A stretch of DNA of 64,000 nt. Origin: Adhaeribacter rhizoryzae. GTDB taxonomy: Bacteria > Bacteroidota > Bacteroidia > Cytophagales > Hymenobacteraceae. The translations under genes and the position numbers were made by a program. Every line of letters starts with the position of its first letter. Position 1 is the first letter of the stretch. This document shows, piece by piece, positions 27,951 to 37,135 of this stretch. The stretch covers positions 124,001-188,000 of the forward strand of contig NZ_VWSF01000011.1 in the NCBI RefSeq assembly GCF_008629685.1, given 5' to 3'. The notes under the pieces were generated by a model that saw only the letters and a program-made list of their open reading frames with translations, was not told the DNA's origin and did not search any database.

Positions 27951-30900
27951 ATGAAACACCTTTATCTTCTTTTTCGGTATCAGACTACCCGCTTGGTGGC
28001 ACCAGTCTGTTTTCTGTGGCTGGCGGCTTTTAGCTGGCTTGCTTTGGGGCCCCGGCTAGCGCTAGCCCAAACTACTTCTTTAGATGACCTTACCATTACC
28101 CCTAATTGCACCAAATATGTAGGCAATAATAAGTTTGTGGTAAGCTTTGGCTACACCAATAAAGGTAAGGCTGACTTAATAATACCCGAAACAGGCAGCT
28201 TATTATCCGGCGAAGGGGAAAAGCCTATAGGCAAACCTTTAACTGTTTTTAAACCCGGTCGGGTGCAAAATGCTTTTGACGTGGAATATGATGGCCGTAA
28301 AATCACCTGGACCATTAGCCTGCCCAATGGCAAATCCCGAACAGTTTCTACCAGTGCCAATGCTAGTCCGTGCCCTACTACGGGCAATATTGTGCCGGGC
28401 TATGTGCCGCCGGCCCTGAAAACCAATACCAAACTGGGTTCCGAACTAACTTCGCTGGTCCAAAATCCTAACCCAAGTATACCGCCTTCCGAAGATGTTT
28501 TTCAGTTTCAATCTAATTATGTGCTGATAGAAGTAATTGCAAATGCCGGGAAATACGATGCTTTGTTAGCAAAACTGAAAGACCTGGACAGCGACCCGGT
28601 AGCTTATGGGTTGCTCGGCAATAATATTTACAATGCGCCCAACACCCTCATTATAACCGGCTATTTCCCGGTGGCTAACTTACTCAAATTAAATAATTTA
28701 CCCGAACTGGTTAATTACGTAAGGCCGGCTTTTACCCCTATTTCTAATGCGGGCAGCGTAACCAGTGCCGGCGATTCGGCTCAGCAATCAGGTTTAGCGC
28801 GGCAGGCTTTTAAAGTGCAGGGCGAAGGCGTGAAAGTAGGTGTAATATCGGATAGTTATAACAACCGGGGCGGAGCCGCCCAAGACGAACGTACCGGCGA
28901 TTTACCCGGCTCGGGCAGTTCGCTTAATTCGGTACCGGTACAAGTTTTACAAGATTTAAGAGATGGTAGCGGCACCGATGAAGGACGGGCTATGCTGCAA
29001 ATTATTCACGATGTAGCGCCCAAAGCAACACTGGCTTTCCGGACTGGCTTTATTAGTGCCGGCGATTTTGCTAATGGTATTATTGAGCTTAAAAATGCTG
29101 GCAGCAATATTATTGTAGACGATATTACCTATATAACCGAACCATTTTACCAGGATGGAGCCGTAGCTCGCGCCGTTAACCAAGTTAGTAGCCAGGGCGT
29201 AACTTATTTTTCGGCCGCCGGGAACTACGGTGTAAAGTCTTACGACAATATTTTTACCCCCGCTCCGGCCAACAGCCTGGGGCAGCCGCACGCTTTTGGT
29301 ACCGGCGATGTATTGCAGCGGCTTTCCTTACCAGAGGGCAAATATACCATTATGCTGCAATGGGATAATCCGTTTTATTCTTTAGGCCAAACCGCTACCG
29401 GCACTACCACCGATTTAGATATTTACCTGGCCAATGATGCGGGTACCCCAATTTACGGGTTTAACCGGAACAACCTGGGCGGCGACCCCATAGAAATATT
29501 GCCTTTCCGGGTTACTGCCGGCGGCGCCATTACCAATCTTATGGTGGTAAAAGCGGCCGGTTCGGCTAGTGCCAACGTGCGGTTTAAATACGTGATTTTC
29601 CGCGGCGATGCCGGTATTTTGGAATACAATAATAATACTTCTACCATTGTGGGGCAGGCCAATGCCACCGGCGCGATTACTGTAGGCGCAGTTTTATACA
29701 AAAATACGCCGGCTTTTGGCCAGAACACCCCCACCGTTGCTTCCTTTTCGTCGAGAGGCGGAACGCCTGTTTTGCGCGACCTGAACGGCAATCCTATTAG
29801 TCCAGCCTTGCGGGCCAAGCCCGATATTGTAGCCCCCAATGGCGCGAATACTACCGTGCCAGTAGGCGGCGACGGCACCATTGATAACGATCAGTTTCCG
29901 AATTTCTCGGGTACATCGGCCGCTGCTCCCCACGCGGCCGGTATTGCGGCCTTGCTGCAAAGTGCCCGCAATAAATTTTACGGAACAACGGCTACCCCCG
30001 CTTTTTTAAACCCAACCCAGGTAAAAGATATTTTAACCCAAAGAGCGCTGGATATAGAAACCACTGGGTTTGATGTGCTGAGTGGGTACGGTTTTGTGCA
30101 GGCCGATGCCGCTTTAAGTTATTTGGCTAATCCGGCAGCGGTACTATCGCGGTTAGTTTTACCGCCCGCAGTAACCCCAACCACGCCGGTTACTACGCCT
30201 TTTGTAGTAGCCGTAGAAGGCAATTATTTATCGGCTGGCTCCCGGGTTTTACTTAACGGTACCGAATTAAACCAAAGCAATTTCCGGTTTGTAAACGCAA
30301 AGCGGTTAGAAGTAACGATTGCTTCCTGGCCAGGCGGTAATCCTTATATTCAGGTGCAGAATCCGGCAACGGTACCCAACGGCAACGATGGCGGCCTGTC
30401 GAATGCGCTTTATTTCTTCAACCGGACTGTGGTAACAGTTAAAGCCAGTAACGCTACTAAATATTACGGTGAGCCCATGCCGGCTATTACGGCCACTATT
30501 TCGGGTTTGCCGGCCGGCGTTACCGAAGCTCAGGTTAAACAGTATATCAATATTTCGAACCCAGCCAATGGCACCACCGACCAAGGCGCTTTTCTGGATG
30601 CCGGTACTTATCTCTTGCGCCCAACCTTAACTCCGCTGCCCGATGGCCTGACCGGCGAACTAAAAGAGGTGCTGACCAATCCGGCTAAATACGCGCTGGT
30701 GTTCTTAAACGGCACGCTCCAGGTTAAAAAAGTCCCGCTTACCATTACGCCCAATAATCTTAGTTTGGCTTACGGCGATAAAATTCAGGGCATCACGTTT
30801 AACTATGCCGTTGGTGCTGTTCCGGTTTCTGATGCGGTAAAAACCGCCTTGGTAAGCAAAGCCGCCGCCGCCCATACCGCCGCCCTAAAATATACCACCG

Positions 30901-32363
30901 ACCAGAATGCTACGGCTATTGTAGATGGCACCGCCCTGGTAGATGGCACGGCGCTAGTAGACGGAACTGCTTTGGTAAACCGGAGTGCTTTGGTTAGTGC
31001 CACGGCCTTGGTTAACCGCACCACCCTCTCGAACGGTACAGCTTTAGTAGACGGCACCGCCCTGGTAGATGGCACGGCTCTAGTAGACGGAACGGCTTTG
31101 GTGGATGGCACGGCTTTAGTAGATGGCACAGCGCTGGTGGACGCAACTGCTTTAGTAGACGGAACTGCTTTAGTAGATGCCACGGCTTTGGTGGATGCTA
31201 CGGCACTGGTAAATGGCACTGCCCTGGTAAATAGCAATATTGTAAATGCCGCTAGTAACACCAATGCCATTATTATTTACAGCCCCGGCGAACGCATGCT
31301 TTCAGATGTGTATGCCATTAACCTGATTTCTGGTATTGCGGTAACGAAGGAAACCGAATTTCACTGGATTGTGCCGGGCGCATTGCTCTCGTATAACTTT
31401 GATGTGGCGTATGGCTTAGGCAAGCTTAAAGTAAACCCCAAAACCTTAATCGTTAAAGCCGATGACAAAGTAATAGATTTGGGTGCCCCGCTGCCGCCGT
31501 TTACCTCCACCGTAACCGGTTTTGCTTATAATCAAACCATAACTTCTAACAACCCCGGCACCACTATTCCCCTATTTTCCGGAGCCATTAGCTACAGCTT
31601 AAATCCGCCGCTGCCTATAACCAGTGCCGGCACTTACGCGATTATGCCTGGTGGTTTAACGGTTAATCCGCCTAGCGCAACCAGGCCGGCCAATTACGTT
31701 GTTAATTATGTAAACGGTATTTTGGGCGTAAATCCCATTGGTGCAGGCGTAAAAGCAGTTAAACCTATTCTGGAATGCGTAGAAGATATTGGCGGTGGTA
31801 AATATATTGCGCATTTTGGTTACGACAATGGCAACAAAGGGCCCGTTTATATTCCGGCAGGCGCGCTTAATACTTTAGTAGGAACGGGTGTAATTCAGGT
31901 TATTGGCGGGCAATTGCCTACACTTTTCCGGCCAGGGCTAAATACAAGACAACTGGCCGTGGTTTTTAATGGCTCTAAGCTAACCTGGACCTTAACCAGC
32001 AACAACAACACCCGTAAAACTGCCGTGGCTTCTGATGCGAGTTCTTCCTCAGCGCGGTGTAAAAGCTCCTCTGGCCTGGCGGCCTTGGCTACCCGCGACC
32101 AAACCGCAGAAGCTGATCTGAAGGCAGCTCCCGAAATAGCCGCTTACCCCAATCCGGTTTCAAATATATTATCGGTAACTCTCGGCAACTTGCCGGAAAG
32201 CAGAATTACCTTATTCGATATGCTGGGCCGGGTTTGTATACCTGCGCAACAAGTAAAAGCAAATGCGGTGGCCCTGGATCTGAGCCGTTTTAAAGCCGGT
32301 GTATACCTGCTGCGCATCGAAAGCGGCGACCAATTGAAGCAACTGAAAATTATTAAAGAATAA
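27951..32363 (+). CDS. Secreted subtilase-like protein with MBG domains and type IX secretion tail
   Basis: A 1470-residue exported protein with a signal peptide ending ALAQ (residue 40). A beta-rich domain (about 47-143) reappears near the C-terminus (about 1270-1370). The peptidase S8-like domain spans about 285-720. Asp301 lies in VGVISDSYN and Ser656 in FSGTSAAAPHAAG, but the His position of the family's HGT motif reads DEGRAML (Glu344). MBG-type beta domains follow (AKYYGEPMPAIT; LTITPNNLSLAYGDKI; LIVKADDKVIDLG). Eighteen hexapeptides (residues 987-1094) sit inside the second. The last 80 residues (AYPNPVSNILSV through VYLLRIES) are a type A sorting domain for the type IX secretion system. 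Probably surface-attached or released. Confidence 0.88.
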   Translation: MKHLYLLFRYQTTRLVAPVCFLWLAAFSWLALGPRLALAQTTSLDDLTITPNCTKYVGNNKFVVSFGYTNKGKADLIIPETGSLLSGEGEKPIGKPLTVFKPGRVQNAFDVEYDGRKITWTISLPNGKSRTVSTSANASPCPTTGNIVPGYVPPALKTNTKLGSELTSLVQNPNPSIPPSEDVFQFQSNYVLIEVIANAGKYDALLAKLKDLDSDPVAYGLLGNNIYNAPNTLIITGYFPVANLLKLNNLPELVNYVRPAFTPISNAGSVTSAGDSAQQSGLARQAFKVQGEGVKVGVISDSYNNRGGAAQDERTGDLPGSGSSLNSVPVQVLQDLRDGSGTDEGRAMLQIIHDVAPKATLAFRTGFISAGDFANGIIELKNAGSNIIVDDITYITEPFYQDGAVARAVNQVSSQGVTYFSAAGNYGVKSYDNIFTPAPANSLGQPHAFGTGDVLQRLSLPEGKYTIMLQWDNPFYSLGQTATGTTTDLDIYLANDAGTPIYGFNRNNLGGDPIEILPFRVTAGGAITNLMVVKAAGSASANVRFKYVIFRGDAGILEYNNNTSTIVGQANATGAITVGAVLYKNTPAFGQNTPTVASFSSRGGTPVLRDLNGNPISPALRAKPDIVAPNGANTTVPVGGDGTIDNDQFPNFSGTSAAAPHAAGIAALLQSARNKFYGTTATPAFLNPTQVKDILTQRALDIETTGFDVLSGYGFVQADAALSYLANPAAVLSRLVLPPAVTPTTPVTTPFVVAVEGNYLSAGSRVLLNGTELNQSNFRFVNAKRLEVTIASWPGGNPYIQVQNPATVPNGNDGGLSNALYFFNRTVVTVKASNATKYYGEPMPAITATISGLPAGVTEAQVKQYINISNPANGTTDQGAFLDAGTYLLRPTLTPLPDGLTGELKEVLTNPAKYALVFLNGTLQVKKVPLTITPNNLSLAYGDKIQGITFNYAVGAVPVSDAVKTALVSKAAAAHTAALKYTTDQNATAIVDGTALVDGTALVDGTALVNRSALVSATALVNRTTLSNGTALVDGTALVDGTALVDGTALVDGTALVDGTALVDATALVDGTALVDATALVDATALVNGTALVNSNIVNAASNTNAIIIYSPGERMLSDVYAINLISGIAVTKETEFHWIVPGALLSYNFDVAYGLGKLKVNPKTLIVKADDKVIDLGAPLPPFTSTVTGFAYNQTITSNNPGTTIPLFSGAISYSLNPPLPITSAGTYAIMPGGLTVNPPSATRPANYVVNYVNGILGVNPIGAGVKAVKPILECVEDIGGGKYIAHFGYDNGNKGPVYIPAGALNTLVGTGVIQVIGGQLPTLFRPGLNTRQLAVVFNGSKLTWTLTSNNNTRKTAVASDASSSSARCKSSSGLAALATRDQTAEADLKAAPEIAAYPNPVSNILSVTLGNLPESRITLFDMLGRVCIPAQQVKANAVALDLSRFKAGVYLLRIESGDQLKQLKIIKE
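30909..31232 (+). repeat. 18 tandem 18-base units encoding a hexapeptide repeat
   Basis: Eighteen consecutive in-frame units whose translation is mostly GTALVD or ATALVD, with three variants in the middle (RSALVS, ATALVN, RTTLSN). The DNA copies differ at third positions, so this is an old or selected array rather than a fresh expansion. The unit V-D-G-T-A-L fits the hexapeptide rule of left-handed beta-helices ([LIV]-[GAED]-x2-[STAV]-x). Confidence 0.9.
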
Positions 32364-32409
32364 ATATGCTACCTGGTGCTTTCGGTTAAATCCCGAACGC
32401 GTTTCTGTT

Positions 32410-32446
32410 ACCGGCAAAGCTAACTTAAATAGTGGGCTTTGCCGGT
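32410..32446 (+). terminator. Hairpin terminator after the protease gene
   Basis: A perfect 11-base stem (ACCGGCAAAGC with GCTTTGCCGGT) and a 15-base loop, 46 bases after the stop. The following T content is modest (GCTGCTTT), so efficiency is uncertain. Confidence 0.6.
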
Positions 32447-32612
32447 GCTGCTTTGGGGTGCGTTTAAAACCGGTAAGGTATTGAAAATCAAATTATAATT
32501 GTGTTTGCTGATTGCTTTTTAGGTATTTTTTAAGTAAAATTAGTACCATAATCAGCCGCTACGGCCGACTGGTTTAATATTAGTTAAGCAGCTGTTTTAA
32601 TCAGTCGGATTT

Positions 32613-34820
32613 ATGAAGAAACTTTTACTTTTTTCTTTTTTCCTTTTCAGCCAAATAACCCTGCTGGCGCAGCAAAACTTACCCGATAGCCTAGTTACCG
32701 CCCTGGCTGCGGCCAAAGATACCACCAAGGTTAACCTGCTGCTTTCGATTAGTAAATCTTACGCGGGCACCGATCTGGCATTAGCGGTAAAATACGCCCA
32801 GGAAGCCAAACAACTCGCCGAGCAGCACCATTTCCCAAAAGGAGCGGCGGCAGCCCTGAAAAATATGGGGCTGGCTTATTACCAGGAAGGCAAGTACGAA
32901 GAAGTGCTTAAATATTGGCAGCAATCGTTGCGGGTGTTTAAGTCTATAAACGATAAGGCCGGCGTAGCTAACCTGCTGGGTAATATTGGGGCGGTTTATT
33001 TTAACAAAGGCGATGATGCCCGGGCTATTGAATATTATTTGCAGTCGTTGCAGGTGGCCGAAGAAATAGGCGATAAACAACGCATGACCACTACCATGAG
33101 TAATATTGGGGCGGTGTATAACAACAACAAAGCTACGCACCAAAAAGCGCTGGAATATTATACCAAAGCCCTGAAAATAAGCGAAGAAATAGGCTACAAA
33201 GCCGGCATTGGCACCTTGCTGGTAAATATTGGCGAAATATACCTGGCCCGCGAAGACGATGCCGCTGCCTTGCAATATTTTCTGAAATCGCTTAAAACCC
33301 TGGAAGAAACCGATAAGCAGGACAAAGTAGCTTACGCGTTAAATAATATTGCTAAAGTTTACACGCGTCAGGGCAATTTAACGCAGGCCCTGAACTACCA
33401 CCAGCGGGCGCTCGCCACGGCGCAAAAGGTAAAAGCCAATCTCGAAATGGCCCAATCCTTAGTAGGTATTGCTCAAATTTACGATAAACAAGAGAAACCG
33501 GAAGCGGCTTTAAATACCTATAATCAAGCCCAGAAAATTGCGCAGGAGTTGGGTTCTAATTACGAGCTAAAGGCTATTTACGAAGGCTTGGCCACCCTCT
33601 ACGGCAAAGCCGGCGATTATAAAAAAGCTTACGATTACCAATTGCTACTCTCGAGCGTGAAAGACCAGATTTACAATACCGAAACCAACGAAAAAATTGT
33701 AGACCTGCAAGCCAACTACGAAAGCGAAAAAAAACAAGCCCAGATAAACCTCTTAACCAAAGATAAAGCCTTGCAGCACATGGATTTGCAACGGCAAAAA
33801 ATTATTAAAAATGCGCTGTTTGCCGGCTTGGCCTTTATCCTGATTTTGGCCGGTATTTTATACCGCAACTACCGGAACAAAGTAAAGGTAAACTGGCAGC
33901 TAACTCGTAAAAACGTAGAAATAAATCAGCAAAAAGAAGAAATAGCCACGCAGCGCGACCGCCTGGAGCAAATGTATAACAACCTGATTAGTGCCCAGGC
34001 CCAACTTATTCAGGCCGAAAAAATGGCATCGTTGGGCCAGCTTACCGCCGGCGTTGCCCACGAAATAAATAATCCCATCAACTTTGTTTCGGCCGGCATT
34101 GATTCGCTGCGGCATAATTTTACCGAAATAATGGAAGTGGTAGAAGGTTACCTGGCTTTAGATCCCGATACCGACAATAAACAAACGCTGCAAAAACTAA
34201 ACAAGCTGAAAAAACAAGTTGATCTGGATGAACTCATTGAAGAATCGGAGCAACTGCTGCGGAGCATAAAAAACGGTGCTACCCGCACCAAAGAAATTGT
34301 AAGAAGCCTTAAAAACTTTACCCGCCTCGACGAAAATACCCTGAAAGTGGCCGATATTCACGAAGGACTGGATTCTACCCTGGTAATCTTGAACAACCAG
34401 ATAAAAGAAAGAATTAAAATAAGTAAGAACTACGGCCACCTGGAACCCATTAATTGTTATCCGGGCCAGTTAAATCAGGTGTTTATGAATATTCTGGGCA
34501 ATGCTATTCAGGCCATAAAAGGCGAGGGCACTATTGCCATTAAAACTTACACCGAAGACGATTTTGCTGTAATCCGCATTAAAGACTCTGGTAGCGGCAT
34601 GACCGCGGAAGTGAAAAAGCACATTTTTGAGCCTTTCTTTACCACCAAAGATGTAGGAGAGGGCACCGGCTTGGGTTTATCTATTTCGTACGGCATTATT
34701 GAAAAGCATAAAGGCAAAATAGAAGTAGAAAGCCAGCCCGGCGCTGGAACCGAATTCATCATCCGAATTCCGCTTATTTTATCTGAAACGGCCAAACCGC
34801 TGGCAGTAGCAACAGCCTAG
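32613..34820 (+). CDS. TPR sensor histidine kinase
   Basis: A 735-residue sensor with a signal peptide (to about residue 19). About seven tetratricopeptide repeats in the periplasm span about 30-370; typical units are LLGNIGAVYFNKGDDARAIE and ALNNIAKVYTRQGNLTQALN. One membrane helix follows (ALFAGLAFILILAGILY, about 395-415), then a coiled coil. The kinase core has the phospho-acceptor His483 in GVAHEINNPINF, an N-box NQVFMNILGNAIQA, DSGSGM, and GEGTGLGLSISYGI. This NtrB/HATPase type is typical of Bacteroidota TPR kinases. The gene for a regulator-cyclase follows 59 bases downstream and is its likely partner. Confidence 0.93.
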   Translation: MKKLLLFSFFLFSQITLLAQQNLPDSLVTALAAAKDTTKVNLLLSISKSYAGTDLALAVKYAQEAKQLAEQHHFPKGAAAALKNMGLAYYQEGKYEEVLKYWQQSLRVFKSINDKAGVANLLGNIGAVYFNKGDDARAIEYYLQSLQVAEEIGDKQRMTTTMSNIGAVYNNNKATHQKALEYYTKALKISEEIGYKAGIGTLLVNIGEIYLAREDDAAALQYFLKSLKTLEETDKQDKVAYALNNIAKVYTRQGNLTQALNYHQRALATAQKVKANLEMAQSLVGIAQIYDKQEKPEAALNTYNQAQKIAQELGSNYELKAIYEGLATLYGKAGDYKKAYDYQLLLSSVKDQIYNTETNEKIVDLQANYESEKKQAQINLLTKDKALQHMDLQRQKIIKNALFAGLAFILILAGILYRNYRNKVKVNWQLTRKNVEINQQKEEIATQRDRLEQMYNNLISAQAQLIQAEKMASLGQLTAGVAHEINNPINFVSAGIDSLRHNFTEIMEVVEGYLALDPDTDNKQTLQKLNKLKKQVDLDELIEESEQLLRSIKNGATRTKEIVRSLKNFTRLDENTLKVADIHEGLDSTLVILNNQIKERIKISKNYGHLEPINCYPGQLNQVFMNILGNAIQAIKGEGTIAIKTYTEDDFAVIRIKDSGSGMTAEVKKHIFEPFFTTKDVGEGTGLGLSISYGIIEKHKGKIEVESQPGAGTEFIIRIPLILSETAKPLAVATA

Positions 34821-34879
34821 CCTACATAAAATATTAGGCCTTAAAGTATTACGCTTTTATTTAAATATTTACCCTTATC

Positions 34880-36040
34880 ATGGAAAATTTAACTTTAGAT
34901 AAACCGGTTGCGGCGGCGGTAGATGCGTACGAAAAGCCCGAAATTCTTTACATCGATGATGAGGAAGATAATTTACTGGTTTTTAAATCGGCTTTCCGGC
35001 GGTATTATAAAGTGCACACTGCCATATCCGGTGAAGAAGGTTTAGCCATACTGCAAGATAAAGACGTTTCGCTGGTAATAACCGACCAGCGCATGCCCCG
35101 CATGACCGGCGTGCAATTTTTACAGAACCTGCCCGAAGAAAAAGATTTGATCCGCATGATTCTGACGGGCTACAGCGATATGGAATCGATTATTGAGGCC
35201 ATTAATACGGGCAAAGTTTACCGCTACATTGTAAAGCCCTGGGATAAAGAAGAGCTTAAAATTACCATGGACAACGCCATTGAGGCTTTTCGGTTGCGGC
35301 GCGCGAATAAACAACTAATACAGGAATTAAAAGACGCTAACGAAGAGTTAGAGCAGAAAGTAGTAGAACGCACCCTGGAAGTAAACCTGCAGAAAATGGA
35401 AGTAGAAAAGTTGCTGCTGAATATTCTGCCCGCCGAAGTAGCCCACGAACTAAAAGAAAAAGGTGTAGCTACACCCCGCTATTACGAGAGTGTTTCGGTG
35501 CTATTTACCGATTTTGTAGGTTTTACTAAAATTGCTGAAGGGCTTTCGCCACAAAAGCTGGTAGCCGAACTGAACGATTGTTTTATGGCCTTTGATGCTA
35601 TTATTGAAAAACATAACCTCGAAAAAATTAAAACCATTGGCGATGCTTACATGTGTGCCGGCGGTATTCCGGTACCAAACCAGTCGCACGCTGTAGATGC
35701 CATTCTGGCGGCTCTGGAAATACAGGAATATATTAGGGAGTTGAACGAAAGCCGCTTAGCCGACGGGCAGCCGCCCTGGGATTTGCGCATCGGCATTCAT
35801 ACTGGTCCGGTAGTGGCGGGTGTAGTAGGGCGCAAAAAATTTGCCTACGATATTTGGGGCGATACCGTAAATATTGCCAGTCGCATGGAATCGAGTGGCG
35901 AGAGTGGCCGGGTAAATATATCGGACGCTACTTTTGCCATGGTAAAAGATTGGTTTAGTTGTTTGCACCGGGGTAAAGTTTTGGCTAAAAATAAGGGCGA
36001 TGTAGATATGTATTTTGTTGATAAAGAGCTTGTTTCATAA
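34880..36040 (+). CDS. Response regulator fused to a class III adenylate cyclase
   Basis: A 386-residue cytoplasmic protein. The receiver domain (about 20-140) has ILYIDDEEDN, the phosphorylation site Asp69 in VITDQRMPRMTG and YIVKPWD. A coiled-coil linker (about 140-185) joins it to the cyclase domain (about 195-386). All catalytic residues of an adenylate cyclase are visible: metal ligands Asp211 (FTDFVGFT) and Asp255 (KTIGDAYM), adenine-selecting Lys251 and Asp324 (YDIWGD), and transition-state Asn331 and Arg335 (NIASRM). Guanylate cyclases carry Glu and Cys/Ser at the two selecting positions. Phosphorylation by the adjacent kinase probably sets cAMP output. Confidence 0.93.
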   Translation: MENLTLDKPVAAAVDAYEKPEILYIDDEEDNLLVFKSAFRRYYKVHTAISGEEGLAILQDKDVSLVITDQRMPRMTGVQFLQNLPEEKDLIRMILTGYSDMESIIEAINTGKVYRYIVKPWDKEELKITMDNAIEAFRLRRANKQLIQELKDANEELEQKVVERTLEVNLQKMEVEKLLLNILPAEVAHELKEKGVATPRYYESVSVLFTDFVGFTKIAEGLSPQKLVAELNDCFMAFDAIIEKHNLEKIKTIGDAYMCAGGIPVPNQSHAVDAILAALEIQEYIRELNESRLADGQPPWDLRIGIHTGPVVAGVVGRKKFAYDIWGDTVNIASRMESSGESGRVNISDATFAMVKDWFSCLHRGKVLAKNKGDVDMYFVDKELVS

Positions 36041-36089
36041 AAAATAAATTTATACCTTAGCTAACGTTAGGTAACCAAAAGAAACCTGA

Positions 36090-36133
36090 AGCAAAAAAGC
36101 CAGTTATCCCGTAAGATGACTGGCTTTTTTGCT
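36090..36133 (+). terminator. Intrinsic terminator after the cyclase gene
   Basis: A perfect 15-base stem (AGCAAAAAAGCCAGT with ACTGGCTTTTTTGCT) with six T in the second arm, 50 bases after the stop. Confidence 0.9.
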
Positions 36134-36215
36134 TTCTACCAATTTTCAGAAGAATTGCTGGTAACAAATATTGGAACAGAATTATCTGTTATATTAAAGT
36201 TAAGCGCATAAAAGA

Positions 36216-36252
36216 AGCCAATCTTAATATTAAGATTGGCTCCTTTATTTTT
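36216..36252 (+). terminator. Second terminator, 26-base perfect palindrome
   Basis: AGCCAATCTTAAT is followed directly by its exact reverse complement (36216-36241), then a T-rich stretch. No gene ends nearby except the cyclase, already served by the terminator 80 bases upstream. It could be a back-up terminator or the end of a short untranslated RNA. Confidence 0.65.
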
Positions 36253-36652
36253 TATTGTTTGTGCGTGTACGGAAAGAAGGAATCGTTAATAGCTGAGCAC
36301 ATTAGCATTAACCTTTCCCTCATAAGCATGTGCTTGCTTACCGCGGGTTTTAACAAATACTTTCAGAGTGTGCTATTAACTATCCTTTCGGATCTTAAAA
36401 GTTATCACCATTACCGCTCTTCTTCGAATTTGTGAAAACAATATCAATAATATATTTGGTAATTCCAATATTTAGCTTGAATAATATTTAAAGCTGTAGC
36501 GTTACCAAAATATTAAGGTTTAATCTTCTACTAATTGATTGCACAAAGCCAAAAAGGTTAACCTTAGAGTTTCTCTTTAGAGAAGTATTTAAGAAGAAAA
36601 AACTCCGAGTAGCAGATTCTTTTGATTGAGCGTGCTTAGAACCTTATAAATT
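36253..36652. other. Intergenic region without recognised gene
   Basis: About 400 bases, AT-rich, between the tandem terminators and the hicA stop. No reading frame, RNA motif or repeat stands out. Confidence 0.55.
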
Positions 36653-36838
36653 TTATGGTTTCGGAATGCTTAATTGTTTACAGATAGTATCACATAATAA
36701 ATCGTCTACATCCGCATGTCTTGGTACTGTGGTTTTCTTTTTAGTAAGGATATTAATAAAGACATCGTGTTTACTTCCGTTTCTATGAAGTATACAATTA
36801 TTATCATTTAAATGCTTAATAAATTTGTTGCGCTTCAT
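36653..36838 (-). CDS. hicA: HicA-family mRNA interferase toxin
   Basis: A 61-residue toxin with a double-stranded-RNA-binding-like fold that cleaves mRNA and tmRNA when free of antitoxin. The family signature is clear: MKRNKFIKHLNDNNCIL, the catalytic His24 in NGSKHDVF, then KKKTTVPRHADV and the end ICKQLSIPKP. The length is normal. It starts three bases after the stop of the hicB-like gene, so the order is antitoxin first, the reverse of E. coli hicAB. I see no damage to the toxin. Confidence 0.9.
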   Translation of the reverse strand: MKRNKFIKHLNDNNCILHRNGSKHDVFINILTKKKTTVPRHADVDDLLCDTICKQLSIPKP

Positions 36839-36841
36839 TTA

Positions 36842-37054
36842 CTAAGCAAGCTCTACATCTCCTTCATAAACCTTTTTTTCAGAAGAGCCTTTGAAATCTT
36901 CGCGCATATCTTCCAAATATAACTCCAGGGCATCCAAGATATTTTCTTTTACTTCTTCAATAGTAGTGCCTTGGGTTATAACACCAGGAATCTCTTTTAT
37001 TTGACCAACCAAAAAGCCACTTCTGCCTTCTTCTATAACTAATGTGAGTTTCAT
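36842..37054 (-). CDS. hicB: HicB-family antitoxin
   Basis: A 70-residue antitoxin with the partial RNase H fold: MKLTLVIEEGRSGFLVGQIK, EIPGVITQGTTIEEVKENIL and DALELYLEDM. No ribbon-helix-helix or helix-turn-helix domain follows, unlike longer HicB proteins. Binding to DNA would therefore need another part of the complex or another regulator. The acidic C-terminus fits neutralisation of the basic HicA. Translation of hicA is probably coupled across the three-base gap. Confidence 0.88.
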   Translation of the reverse strand: MKLTLVIEEGRSGFLVGQIKEIPGVITQGTTIEEVKENILDALELYLEDMREDFKGSSEKKVYEGDVELA

Positions 37055-37135
37055 GAAGCCTCCTGTCTACATTATTTGCTCTAATTTAGGAGCAACTGCA
37101 TTATTAAATTTACCACGGTATGATAACCATACAAC

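Noticed and set aside
30909-31232. Tandem repeat considered as a CRISPR array
   Set aside because: The units are contiguous 18-mers with no spacers, in frame with a long gene.
30803-31270. 155-codon minus-strand frame rich in Ala-Val-Pro-Ser-Thr repeats
   Set aside because: It is the reverse complement of the hexapeptide array of the protease. Its repeats mirror the coding repeats, and it has no independent support.
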